Source: Oikopleura dioica
Lineage: Eukaryota; Chordata; Appendicularia; Copelata; Oikopleuridae
Direction of reading: 5' to 3'
Length of the DNA stretch: 64,000 nucleotides
Assembly (NCBI GenBank): GCA_907165135.1
Contig: OU015567.1
Span: 1,369,001 to 1,433,000, forward strand
Both the position numbers and the translations under genes were made by a program. Shown piece after piece: positions 22,388-33,232 of this stretch. Under the pieces are notes generated by a model. The model made no database searches. It was not told the DNA's origin and was given only the letters and a program-made list of their open reading frames with translations. How positions within the stretch are numbered: position 1 is the first letter of the stretch; each line of letters starts with the position of its first letter.

Positions 22388-25300
22388 TTACTTGGATTCA
22401 AGAGCCTTGGATCGGGCCTTGTTGACGGCGGCTTCGGCCATTTCGGCTCGCTCGTTGGCCTCGTCAAGTTCGTGCTGGACCTTTCGGAATCGGGACATGG
22501 CGGAGGAGGCGGATTCGGTGGCGTCCTCGGCGGCCTTCTTGTAAGACTTGGTCTTGGAGTTGAGCTTGTCGATGGAGTCGGACAATCGGATGAGGTTCTT
22601 CTTGTCTTCATCGTTGGCGTAGTTGGCTTCCTTGTACTTTCGCTCGAGTTTTCGCATGACCTTGGTGTTGTCGCTGGTTCGTCGCTGCTCGGCTTCGAGT
22701 TCCATTTCGATTTCTCGGCACTTGGCTTCGAGCTTCTGGACGGCCTTCTTGCCACCCTTGAGGGCGACCTGCTCGGCTTCGTCGAGTCGCAACTGGAGGT
22801 CTCGGAGCGAGTTCTCCTGGTTCTTCTTCATTCGCTCAAGATGCTGGGACTGGTCCTGCTCCTTCTTGAGATCTTCAGAGAGAAGGGCAGCGGTGGTCAA
22901 GGCCTTCTTGGCAGCATCCTCGGCGGATCGAGCCTCACCGATGGCTTCCTCGACTTCGGTCTTGACGGCGTTGAGTTCGCCCTCGATCTTTCGCTTCTGG
23001 TTGATGAAAGCACCGTTCTGGGTGTGGAGCATGTTGGATCGCTCGTTGGCTTCCATGAGGTCGTTTTCAGCCTGCTTTCGGGTTCGCTCGGCCTGCTCGA
23101 GTCCTTGTCGGAGTTCTTCGATCTCAGAGGTCATGAGACCAACTCGTCTCTCAGAAACAGCGGACTGTTCTCGGAGATCTTCAGTCTGTCGCTGAGAATC
23201 ATCAAGCTTCTGGTTCAAGTCCTTGAGCTGAAGAAGGAGATCCTTGGTGTTCTTCTGGGCATCCTGGGCCTGTCGAGAGGCAGTGGCCATGTTGACTTCC
23301 AGGTCGTTAAGATCGGATTCCATCTTCTTTCGGGATCGGATAGCTTCGCCTCGGGCTCGCATCTCGTTGTCAAGAGAAGCCTGGATCTGCTCAACAGATC
23401 GGGAAGCGTTTCGTCGGGCGTTGTCGATTTCTTCGTCCTTCTCGGCCAATCGTCGGTCGATTTCCTGCTTGAGCTGCTGGAGCTCAACCTGGACTCGAAG
23501 GGTCTTGGCTTCTTCGGACTCGATGGCAGCTTCAGCTTCTTCAAGAGAGGACTGAATGTCAGCTCGCTCCTGGTCGGCGATTCGCTTGGTCTTCTCGAGC
23601 TCGTGGATGGTCTTGGATCCTTCCTGGAGCTGATCGACGAGTTCCTGAGCTTCTTCAGCGAGGTTCTTGTTCTCTCGTCGGATGGCTTCTAGGTTGTCGA
23701 CGGCTTCTTCAGTGGAGTTCTTGAGCTTGAAGAGTTCGGTCTGCTGGTTTCGGACTTCCTTCTGGGCGAACTCAAGCTCGACCTGGGCTTCCTCCTGCTT
23801 CTGCTTGGCTTCAGCAAGGAGCTTATCGAAGTTTCGCTGCTTCTTGTCCAACTGGGCAGCGGCAGAGTTGGATCGCTCAAGATCAGCGGAGAGATCTTCA
23901 ACTTCACCCTGGAGTCGGGTCTTGGTCTTCTCAAGAGATCCACATCGGCCCTGGGCGGCTTCGACCTGCTCTTCAGACTCCTGGAGTCGAGCAACGAGCT
24001 TCTTCTTGGCCTCTTCGAGCTCCTCAGTTCGCTGGATGGCGTCGGTCTCGTACTTGTTTCGCCACTGGACGCATTCATTGTTAGACTTGGTGAGGTTTCG
24101 CTGGAGCTCCTGCTTGGATTCCTGTTCCTCTTCCATCTGCTCTCGGAGCATGTCAGTGTCGTGTCGCTGAGACTGGAGCTGGTGAGAGAGAGAGTTCTTG
24201 GCCTTGGACTCTTCGTCGTGCTGTCGCTTGAGCTCATCGTGAGTCTGAGACAAGGAGTTCTTGTTTCGGACGAGCTGGGAGTTGACGGTATCCTTCTCTT
24301 CAATGTGTCGTCGGAAGTCGTTGATCTCCATCTGGAGTCGGTTGTTCTCGTTGTTGGAGTCAGAGAGAACAGAGGCACCTTCCTCAAGCTTCATCTTGAG
24401 ATCAGCAATGTTGTCCTCGAGGTTACGAGTCTGCTTCTCGTAGTTGAGCTTGGATTTGGTAAGGGACTCGACGTTGACGTGGAGCTCGTCGACTTCCATC
24501 TTGGCCTCAGACTTTTCCTTCTCGAGCTTCTGCTTGATTCGGTTAAGGTTTTCAATCTGCTCAGAGAGAGAAGTGTTCTGGTCGGTCTGCTTCTTTCGGA
24601 TGTTGGAAAGAGAGGACTCGTGATTGAGAGTGGCTTCCTCAAGCTCTCGTCGGACCTTGGCAGCTTCAGCGTCTCGTCGCTTGGAGATTTCGATCTGAGC
24701 CTGAGTGTTGGAACCGGCTTCTTCGAGTCGCTCAGCGAGCTCTTCGAGTTCTCGGGAAAGATCAGCTCGGGTCTTTTCAGATCGAGCTCGGCCGCCTCGC
24801 TCGGATTCGAGTTCCTCCTCGACTTCTTCAGTTCGTCCCTGAAGCTCCTTGATTTTCTTCTGGAGCTGACCAGCAAGAGCCTGTTCGTCCTCAAGCTTGG
24901 CATTGAGCTGAGAATAGTCGAATTCAGACTTCTTCAAGGATTCCTCCTGACCGGCCTTGTCGTTCTCGAGATCCATGATCTGCTCTTGGGAAAGTCGGAT
25001 ATCACCTTCGAGCTTTCTCTTGGCTCGCTCAAGATCCATTCGGGCCTTCTTTTCGGCTTCGAGGCCGATTTCGAGATCATCGACCTGCTGCTCGAGTTTT
25101 CCCTTGGATTTGGTAAGATTGACGACCTTCTCTTCTTCGCTCTGGAGATCTCCAAGAGTCTGCTTGTGTGCTTCCTGGAGGGCCTTCTTTTCCTTTTCGA
25201 GCTTGTGAATGTTCTCGGAGATGGAGGCAAGCTCCTCGGTGACGTTCTTGGACTTGTTCTCAGTAGCGTGCTTTTCTTTCTCGATCTTGGCAAGGGTAAG

Positions 25301-28274
25301 TTCGAGATCGTCGATGTCCTTCTTGAGTTCAGAAGATTCATCTTCGAGCTTTCGCTTCTTGGCAACGAGCTCGTTGTTCATCTCTTCCTCGTCTTCGAGT
25401 TTCTCCTGGAGATCTCGGATCTTGGCATCAAGCTCAATCTTGGCAGCGATGAGTTCTTCGCATCGACCCTCGGCGTCGTCGAGAAGGGCGTTCTGAGCTT
25501 CGGCCTTCTGGGTGAGCTCGTTTCGCTCCTGTTCAAGGGAGACGGACTGCTCTTCGAGTTCGGCTCGTCGCTTCTTCTCCTTTTCGAGCTGCTTCTTGAC
25601 CTCTTCGTAGTTCTTCTCGAGCTCCTGCATCTTCTTGCCTTCTTCGGCCTGGGAGATAAGGGGCTTGATCTTGTAGATGATCTTCATCCATTCCCAATCC
25701 TTCAAGTACTGGAAGGCTCGGATGTTGCCCTGGATGATTTCGATCGAGTCTCGTCGCTTGATCATCTCAGCGTAAGTTCGCTCAGCCAATCGGTATCGCA
25801 TGTAAGACTGGAGAGAAGTAAGAATAGCAGCGATTTTCTCATCTCGCTCATCCTCAAGGTCACCAATAACACCGGCCTTGAAGAAAAGCTTGGTGTGACC
25901 GAACTTGTGCTTGGCATCGGAAAGCTGAATACCAGCGCAGATTTCCTTGGACATGGCCTTCCAGTCGCAGAATTCCTCGTCCTTCTTGGCTTCAGCGTGG
26001 AGGATGACGTATCGCTTGGCGAATTCTTCGTACTGGACTCGAGAGGGGAAACCCTTTCGGCAAATACGGATACCTTCCAACACACCGTTACATCGGAGCT
26101 GATGGAGGACCAAGTTCCAGTCCATGTGTCCTGGCTTTTGATTTCGTTGGGGACAATGCAACGGACAAAGTGGGGCTGGGTGGATCGAAGGTTAGCCATT
26201 AATCGACCGAGAGATTCTCGATGGAGACCAGAGACAGTCTGGAAAGAACCACCCTTCTGTCGCTTACCACCTTTTCCTCCGCCACCCTTCTTGGCGGCTT
26301 CGGCGGCGTCTTCAGCAGACATGTAAGACTCCCACTGCATGATGATACACTTGTTAGAAGATTTCTTGAGGAGACCGACAACAGAGGGGTTGAGGGGATC
26401 CTTGTTCTTGAGGAGCCAATCAGTGACGTTGTAACCGACAGTACCGGCGTAGTGGTAAAGCTCAAAGTGAGGAGCTGGGACCTCAGCGTTCTTGTGGTTC
26501 TTAGGGTTGGGCTTGCCGATCTTGTCGTTCTTACCCAAGTGCTGCTGGAAGAGCTTGTCTCGGAAGGTCATATCAGTAGCCTTGGGGAACATGCACTCTT
26601 CTTCGAGGGTGGACATGATACCAAGTGGCTTCTCGATCAAGTCGATGGTGGCTGCCAAATCCATACCGAAATCGATCATCTCCCACTCGATACCTTCCTT
26701 CTTATATTCTTCCTGTTCAAGGACGAACATGTGGTGGTTGAAGAACTGCTGGAGCTTCTCATTGGTGTAGTTGATGCAAAGCTGTTCGAAGGTGTTGAAT
26801 TCGAAAATTTCGAAACCGGCGATATCCAAAATACCGATGAAGAAAGATCGGGGAGATCGGTGGAAAGAGCTCGGTTGACGACTTCGACGAGCCACTTGAA
26901 GAGTCGATCGAAGACGGCCTTGCAGATGGCCTTGAGGGCGTAGTTGACCTGGTCTACGGTCTGACCCTTGGTGACGTAATCGGCACCGACCTTGATTCGT
27001 GGAGTACAGAGGGCCTTGGTGTATTCGGGTCCAGAGATACCCAACATGTAACCAGCAAGATCAGCGGCCTCGTGTCCGTCGGGCTCGGCCTGTTCTTCTC
27101 GGGGCTTCTGCTTGAACTCCATGTTTCCGGAGTGCATAAGACCAGCAGTAATCATGTAAATACCGGCCTTTTCTTCAGCATTAAAGCCGAGAATATCGAA
27201 GGACTCGTCGGTGGCGTCGAGTTCCTCAATATCGTTGATGGACTTGACCTTGATTTCACCCATGGAGCAGTATTTGTAATCGTAGGGGTTGTGAGTAATC
27301 TGGCACATTTCGTTGATGTCCTTTCGACCTTCGCAGCAGATCTGGTAGAAGATGTGGAAGCATCGTTCGGCCTTGAGCTGGAAGACGACTCGGGACTTTT
27401 CGAGAAGATAGGTATCGATATCACCAGAGGCGAGTTTACCAGTCAAACCGAAGTGAATTCGGATGAATTTACCGAATCGGGAGGAGTTATCGTTACGGGT
27501 GGTCTTGGCGTTACCGAAGGCCTCCATAGCAGGGTTGGCAGCGACAATCTGATCTTCGAGGGTTCCACCACCCTTGAGAGCGGGAGCACCATCGTCACCG
27601 TCTTTGCCACCGGAGCCGAGGGCGGCGACGACGGCGAAGTACTGGATGACTCGCTTGGTGTTGACAGTTTTACCAGCACCAGACTCACCAGTAATCAACA
27701 TGGACTGGTTGTGTCGCTCTCGCAACATATCGTTGTAAGCGTTATCGGAAATGGAGAAGATATGGGGAGGCATTTCGGACTTTCTCTTGCCCTTGTAGCA
27801 ACCGACGACGTGGTTGTCGTACACGGAGAGCCACTTGTAGGGGTTGACGGTGATACAGAAGAGACCGGAGTAGGTGTAGATCATGAATCGTCGGTATCGC
27901 TCGTCCAAGTTGTAGACGACGGCGGCTTCGGAGAGATAGGTCATGTTGGCCAAATCTTCCAAAAGTTCGTACTTTGGAGGGTTCTGCTTCTCGACCTAAG
28001 CATCAAATCAGTCTCCATTTACTCAAATCTTGTGACTTACGTTTTCGTCCTTGAAGTCCTTCTCCTTGTTGTCGTTCAATCGTCGGACCTTGGTGGTGCC
28101 GGGCTTGTCACCCTTGCCGACGACGAGACCCTTGACGTAGCCAGTCTCGGAGAATGGGACCCAGACCTGCTTGGCACCCTCGAAGGGCTGGTTTCGGATC
28201 TCCAACATGGTGGTGTCGGGAAGACGGAGCCATTGGGCGGCGTTTCCGGCTGCCTCGGGATCCCAAAGCGACAT
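22388..28274 (-). CDS. Muscle (class II) myosin heavy chain
   Basis: Exon 1 is 28041-28274 and exon 2 is 22388-27995, with one 45-bp intron; total about 1947 residues, the usual length. In order: SH3-like N-terminus; P-loop GESGAGKT; switch [16 protein letters not shown]; switch [10 protein letters not shown]; loop 2 rich in G and K ([15 protein letters not shown]); actin-binding [10 protein letters not shown]; converter and [14 protein letters not shown]; then about 1100 residues of heptad coiled coil to SKALESK. It is the thick-filament motor. Two single-base frameshifts interrupt exon 2: at the CCCC run 26850-26853, between STDLP and RSFFIGIL, and at about 26131-26135 in NEIKS/PGHMDWN. Both need one extra C. 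Because nearly 6 kb of conserved, GC-biased codons is otherwise intact, I read these as sequence errors, not decay. AATAAA lies about 40 bp after the stop. Confidence 0.95.
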
Positions 28275-28382
28275 CTTTAATTTTTTATAAGAAAATAGTT
28301 TGAAGAAAAGATTTAATTAAGAAATAAAGAAGTAATTATCGAAAAAAACGATAAATAGAATTTCTCTCTCTCTCTCTCTTAC
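28275..28382 (-). promoter_or_regulatory. Likely 5' UTR intron of myosin gene with CT microsatellite
   Basis: On the minus strand CAAG/GTAAGAGAG at 28382 looks like a donor and TTAAAG immediately before the ATG looks like an acceptor, giving a roughly 105-bp leader intron. It contains (CT)9 on the plus strand at about 28361-28379. A trans-splicing acceptor before the ATG is an alternative reading. No TATA box is obvious upstream. Confidence 0.4.
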
Positions 28383-28399
28383 CTTGTTCTTAAGTTTTT

Positions 28400-28874
28400 G
28401 ACTTTCAGAACAGAATGGTGAAAGAACCTCGATTCCATCTTCTTTTATGCTCTTATCAAAGCTCTTCCACAGGTCGATTTCATCACCCGGACGCCGGCAG
28501 AGCTTCCCAGAGGTGCCAAGTTGCTAATTTTCCTTGTTTCTAGAGTCATCTCCTATGATACAGCACGAGTTGATTCAGTCTTATCATGCCAAAAAGGGTC
28601 ATTAGGGCGGTTTGCTGCCATAAACAGACCCGTGCGGTATCACTTTCAGCTCCTAAAACTCGCGCGATTCACACCTCGCAGTTATTTCTGGCACCCGTTA
28701 GAAGCGTTTTGCAGATTTCAAACTGTAAATCACGGGTTTGAGAAACCTCACTGAGGTACAGTCGTGCGATTTACTGTAAGATCGGTGATTCAAATGAGTA
28801 AAAAGGGCACTTTTTCGCGCAGAAACTCGCGATGAAAGCAATTGAAATGCAATTTATCAATTCAAGAATGAACT
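28400..28874. other. Upstream region of myosin gene
   Basis: About 470 bp with no coding signal in a consistent frame. It is likely to hold the muscle promoter; I recognise no specific motif with confidence. Confidence 0.3.
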
Positions 28875-29530
28875 TTAAGGACCCCCCCGTCAAGATTTGA
28901 GAAATCCTATTTTTGAAATTTTGACCTCAGATTCGGATTCCTCGTGCTAAAAAAACAATTTTTCGCTTCATTTTTTCGGGGCCTATCTCGACTCTAATAC
29001 CCTTAAAAATTGACTTAAAGTTTTGAAAATTGAAAAGGAATCGATGCGCTCGGGAGCGAGAATGAACGACTTTTCCACCAAAAAGGTTAAAATCTAGCTA
29101 TTTTCTAAATTTTTGATATTCAGGCATGTTTTTAATAATTAATTTAATGAAAAATTTATTTTTGTAGTATATTAAAATAAAAATTTCGCCGTTAGAATCA
29201 ATTTTCCATTAAAAATAGAGGGTCATTTTTTAGGTGAATTCATGGATGAATTTTCAAAATTTCCTTATGGTGCCCTCGAGAGAGTCCCAAGCTTTATTTT
29301 CCACGAAAAAAACTTTTCGTCACTTAAGGTCATCTCTGAGATATTCGTGTTTGAAATTTTAAGTTATCGCCATGACATCCTTAAAAGGCGTCCGAGTGAG
29401 CTCAATGTTCTGGTGCCCTAGACCAACTATCGAGCTACGCAGTCGTTGAAAATTTTTCAAAAATCTTAAGGGTATCAACCCGAAATCGATGTTTGAAAAA
29501 GTCATTCCCACATGACGGAGGGGTCCTTAA
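28875..29530. mobile_element. TTAA-flanked MITE, GGACCCCCC family (copy A, 656 bp)
   Basis: Starts TTAAGGACCCCCCCGTCAAG and ends GACGGAGGGGTCCTTAA. It contains the family core GGGGCCTATCTCGACTC at about 28980, which is present in all four copies (also 35228, 47125, 57378). Ends about 60 bp upstream of the ATG of the next gene. No transposase. Confidence 0.8.
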
Positions 29531-29593
29531 GTTTAAGTCAAAATTTAAGACTAATCACTAAAAAGTCCTTATCCCAAACGAAAGACTTACATT

Positions 29594-30425
29594 ATGACAA
29601 CCAACGAAACACAACAAACATACCTCAGCAATTTCGTCAAAGCCTTGGCGGTGAAAAAGTGCTGGGTCTCCACCTCCCCTCATGCGGATGAACTCTTTCC
29701 TCGTGCGGTTAAAATAATCGAAAATGCCTGTCCAGTTGGTGTTTCTTCAAACGTCTATGCTTCTGGCCAGGGGCAAATTACACGAATCTCTTTCGACTCG
29801 GAAACGCCCGAGCTTGAATATCTCCAATATTCGGTACCGCTTTTAACAAAGTCTACTCGCTTACTGAAATTCTAGCGCGACCCATTTTACGTCCACTGCG
29901 ATATCACAGTCTGTTTTATCAACGAAGAATGCCCTGGATTCTGTGAGCATTCTAGAGAACACCCTGTTTGGAAAAGCTTTGTGAAAGACAATCATTACCA
30001 ACAGCTTTCCATTCACAATAGATGGGGGCCTTTTTACAAATCCGATTCACCAGCCCTTGATTTCGCAAATCTTGAGCCCCAGGAAAAAGAGTAAGAAAAA
30101 TCAGCAAATCAGATAAGTAACAGAACTCTAGGCCGGACGAAGAGGAACAGCTCTCGGCCATAAATCAGTATTTGGAAATGCTGAGCATGCAAGAAAACAA
30201 AGAAGAACCTCCCCCTGAAGAAGAAAAATTCGTTGCTCCAGGCGGATCTGGACCCTTGGTCCTCATTTTCTCCCTTGTTTTTTCATTCGTCGCGACGATG
30301 GCACTTATTTCCACCGTGTCATTCTTCTGCTCCCGCCGAGTAAGTCTCCTTTTTGAGAGCTTTTTCTATCGATTTTCTAGGGATCATACGATGTTCTCAA
30401 TCATTCAAGAGCTTTCACTACATAA
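29594..30425 (+). CDS. Membrane protein with ZP-C half-domain
   Basis: Four exons (29594-29833, 29876-30090, 30132-30339, 30381-30425), all phases consistent, 235 residues. The N-terminal part matches the C-terminal subdomain of ZP proteins: KKCWVSTSPHADELFPRAV, IENACPVGV, then FYVHCDITVCFINEECPGFC, which are the conserved ZP-C cysteines. An acidic linker (EPPPEEEK) leads to a transmembrane helix (LVLIFSLVFSFVATMALI) and a short tail. No signal peptide or ZP-N is visible after the apparent ATG; 63 bp upstream lies the end of a mobile element. Either upstream exons have been separated or lost, or the true start is farther 5'. ZP-C alone would not be expected to polymerise. Confidence 0.7.
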
Positions 30426-30620
30426 TCTGTATTCATTTTCTCCCACATTTTCTTGTACATAAGCGTCGTTTTTAAAAAAAATAAGATGTGCTACAGTCAG
30501 TTTCCGATGTGTTTGAAGTCGTTCTTGTGGTTGTTTGTTCCGCCTTGTTTCGCATGCCAAGCAAGACTAAAGTTGCTTTTTGAAGAAAAGAAAGAAAACA
30601 GAGTTTGGGTTCGAAGGACG

Positions 30621-30711
30621 GTGTAGAAAACCTGAGTCAGGGTTTTGAAACAGCTTAAATTGATAGATTGGATATGCGATTTGAGACCCGAACTCAGGTT
30701 ATCTACACAAG
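30621..30711. mobile_element. 91-bp terminal-inverted-repeat element coinciding with a candidate intron
   Basis: GTGTAGAAAACCTGAGT at 30621-30637 and ACTCAGGTTATCTACAC at 30692-30708 are inverted repeats with one mismatch. The repeat supplies GT at its outer end on either strand, and AG follows in flanking AAG (plus) or internally in CTCAG (minus). Flanking frames stay open if it is removed. The half-motif CCTGAGTCAGGGT also occurs inside the intron of the gene at 6205. Confidence 0.55.
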
Positions 30712-31013
30712 TTGCCGAGCCTTGGAATGGAGTACCTCATCATTGATTCGCAGCGGTATTCCATCAAAGGAAAGATAAGATTCGATTCGGAAGAGAGCAT
30801 TCCTAAAATTGGTAACAAAAGAGCAAGATCTTCAGCAGACCGTTTATTCGAAATTTCATATACAAAATATTTTCGATTTTTTGAAAACAAAAACTTACCT
30901 TGAAGACAAAGATGAAACGCATCGTGCAAATTATAAGCCGTCAGTTTGTCCGACCAGTGTCCCTTGCTCTCTCCACTTGCCAAGAAAAGGTACAATAACG
31001 AGCAAAACTTCAT
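30699..31013 (-). CDS. Candidate small secreted protein (strand uncertain)
   Basis: Minus-strand model: MKFCSLLYLFLASGESKG is a good signal peptide, followed by HWSDKLTAYNLHDAFHLCLQ and a strong donor (CAAG/GTAAGTTTTT); the acceptor TTTTAG leads to GMLSSESNLIFPLMEYRCE and MMRYSIPRLGNLCR, stop at 30699. The protein may continue instead by splicing across the inverted-repeat element into open sequence down to about 30480. A plus-strand alternative exists: ATG at 30486 (MCYSQFPMCLKSFLWLF) spliced over the same element to LPSLGMEYLIIDSQRYS, with a possible last exon at 31101-31227, but its third junction does not keep frame. I prefer the minus strand, with low certainty. Confidence 0.35.
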   Translation of the reverse strand: MKFCSLLYLFLASGESKGHWSDKLTAYNLHDAFHLCLQGKFLFSKNRKYFVYEISNKRSAEDLALLLPILGMLSSESNLIFPLMEYRCESMMRYSIPRLGNLCR

Positions 31014-31229
31014 CTTTCCTTCTTTTTTATTTCTGGAGAAAACTCTTTTTAAAACACTTTTTTGGGATCGACGGGAGGATAATCTACTTAGGAACGAGGT
31101 GAGACGCAATTTATACAAGTGGAAATGTATTCACGACAAGATGTCAGAAAAAGGACAGTATTTCAAAAACACGTGGCCATCAAAAATTAAAAACCAGCAT
31201 GAAGCTCTCACTAGTTTTCTCATTTAACA

Positions 31230-32880
31230 TTTTCTTGCTTCGCGAGGCTTACAGTCGTTCTAATTGACCCTATGGATGATTTTTGTCGAAAAATAACTGA
31301 ACTAAGAATCGGCAAATCTTCCCCGTGGGAAAGGCGGGTCTAACTTTGTTTCATGTTTGGCAAGGTTCCGAAAGTGTACTTGCGCGTTCCAATCATCATT
31401 TGCAATGATTGGGCGGTGGTGGCGGAGCTCGAGTGACTCACCTTGAAAAGAAAAAAAACGCGCCAAGGCGGAGCAGCGCGCATTTCGCAGCTTGCCAATT
31501 TTTTATTTCACATTTGCACCTTTTCCAAGCGCAAATCCGAAAAACAGCCAAAAATAAAGAAAAAAGTATGAAGCCGGCTGTAGAGAGCCTGTAAGAAGAA
31601 AAGAAGAAGAAATTGAAAGCAGAAGAGAAGTTTAACAGAGGTAATTATAGAATTTTTGTTTTTTGAAAGACAAAAGAAGTTTTTTTTTATTTCGACTTTT
31701 CTATTGAAAAAGAGCGAGGATGTTAATTATTGAGTTTTCTTTCTTTTCACACCAGGGCCTTTCCGTTCCAAGAATTCTAGCGCTAGAATAAGAGAAATCA
31801 GACCCTTGATACATCGATTTACAGTCGAAAATTCGGAGGTTTTTGACAAAAAAAAAAAGGTTTTTATTGATTTCCAGGCGGAAATTTATGAAATGCGAAA
31901 TATAAGCTTTTTTCGCTATCATCAAAATTGGAGTTAAAATTCTTCTTTTTTCGCACTCTTCAAGTTCCGGGTCGCGGCTGATCCGGATGAGTGGAGCGGA
32001 ATGTAACAAAAGCTTCTTTCTTCGGCCATCTGCATATTCCCCTTTTTTCGCCCTTTCATCTTTGCTTCCGAAACATTGCCCAACACTTGAAAAATGAGAA
32101 TTTGAAGAGCTCGCGCATTAATTAATTCTGTTTGTATTTCCACACCTGTTTTGAGCGGAAAATATTCTCAAGAAAAAATGCTACTGCGGAAGCTCATTTT
32201 AAGTTTGGAAGGCTTGACCTTTTGAGTGAGTGTTTTAATGATAAGCACCGGGGTCTTTTGACTGATAAAAAAGTAAATATCGGCAGTGAAGGTCGAAAGG
32301 CAAATTTTTTCTAGAAAAATTTTAGGAAGAGCAAAAAATTGCGAGAATTTTGACCAAAATTATGATCGAAATATTGGGCAATCAAATTAATGCATTTGGC
32401 CAATAGGCCAATCAGAATAAAGAAAAAATCCCCAAAAATCGTATTTTTTATCAAGAAAACTAAATTTTACTCGAAATTAAAATGCACAATTAATTTTTTT
32501 TTTAACCAGCGGAACTTGTAAAAAATGCAGCTGCGACCACTCAAAACTCGTAATAACAGTTTTCGATTAAAACCTAATTTCGTTTTGATAACAGGCCGAA
32601 ATTATCGCTGATGGAGGGCGGCAGCGGCGGATTTAATTTATCGCTCGAAAGGGCTAATCCAAAGCCAGGCTTTGATCTTCCTCTCAAACGAGAAAACAAT
32701 TTTGCTGGGCCCCTGGCAGGCCTGGCTGCCCTAGAACGCCCGTCATGTCAAAGACTTAATTAATTTTAATGCGTGAAATTCCATTTTCGAGCGTTTTTCC
32801 TTTCTTTTCGACAAACCGCAGGCGGTAACTCCGCCCTCAAGGATCACCGGCGATTTTTGCTTCTTTTGCCAACTTTAAAG
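31230..32880. other. 1.65-kb stretch with no convincing gene
   Basis: AT-rich with many T runs; short open frames only. There is one partly palindromic motif, GCATTTGGCCAATAGGCCAAT, at about 32391, similar to GCATTTGGCCTACCGGCCAAT at 63779. I see no splice-linked coding. Confidence 0.4.
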
Positions 32881-33199
32881 CTGCTCCCGCATTTCCCAAA
32901 ATCCTGGATTTCCCAAATCCTGGATTTCCCCAAATCCAGAATCGGCGGAATCCTGATTTTGCGATTTGAGAAATTCAGGATTTTGGGAAATCCAGGATTT
33001 GGGAAATCCAGGATTTGGGGAAATCCAGGATTTGGGAAATCCAGGATTTGGGGAAATCCAGGATTTGGGAAATCCAGGATTTTGGGAAATCCAGGGTTTG
33101 GGAATTCCAGGATTTTGGGAAATCCAGGATTTGGGAAATCCAGGATTTTGGGAAATCCAGGATTTGGGAAATCCAAGATTTTGGGAAATGCGGGAGCAG
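32881..33199. repeat. Inverted-repeat element filled with a 15-17 bp minisatellite
   Basis: CTGCTCCCGCATTTCCCAAA at 32881 is repeated in inverted form ending at 33199. The interior from about 32975 to 33188 is a tandem array of a GGGAAATCCAGGATTT unit (with T/G variants), about 13 copies, and a short stretch of the same unit in the opposite orientation at 32900-32940. The long open frames read through it (NPGF-like repeats) are artefacts of the repeat. Confidence 0.85.
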
Positions 33200-33232
33200 C
33201 CCATCTTTAATTTTCTAATTCTAGAAAGAAAG

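Noticed and set aside
22250-28280. Long open frames on the plus strand (up to about 720 codons) across this interval
   Set aside because: They are exact antisense of the myosin heavy chain coil and motor; codon bias (GAG/CTC, AAG/CTT) leaves the opposite strand free of stops. Their Leu/Ser-rich content has no domain logic.
32975-33190. CRISPR-like regular repeats
   Set aside because: The repeats are 15-17 bp, directly adjoining with no unique spacers, in a eukaryotic genome.
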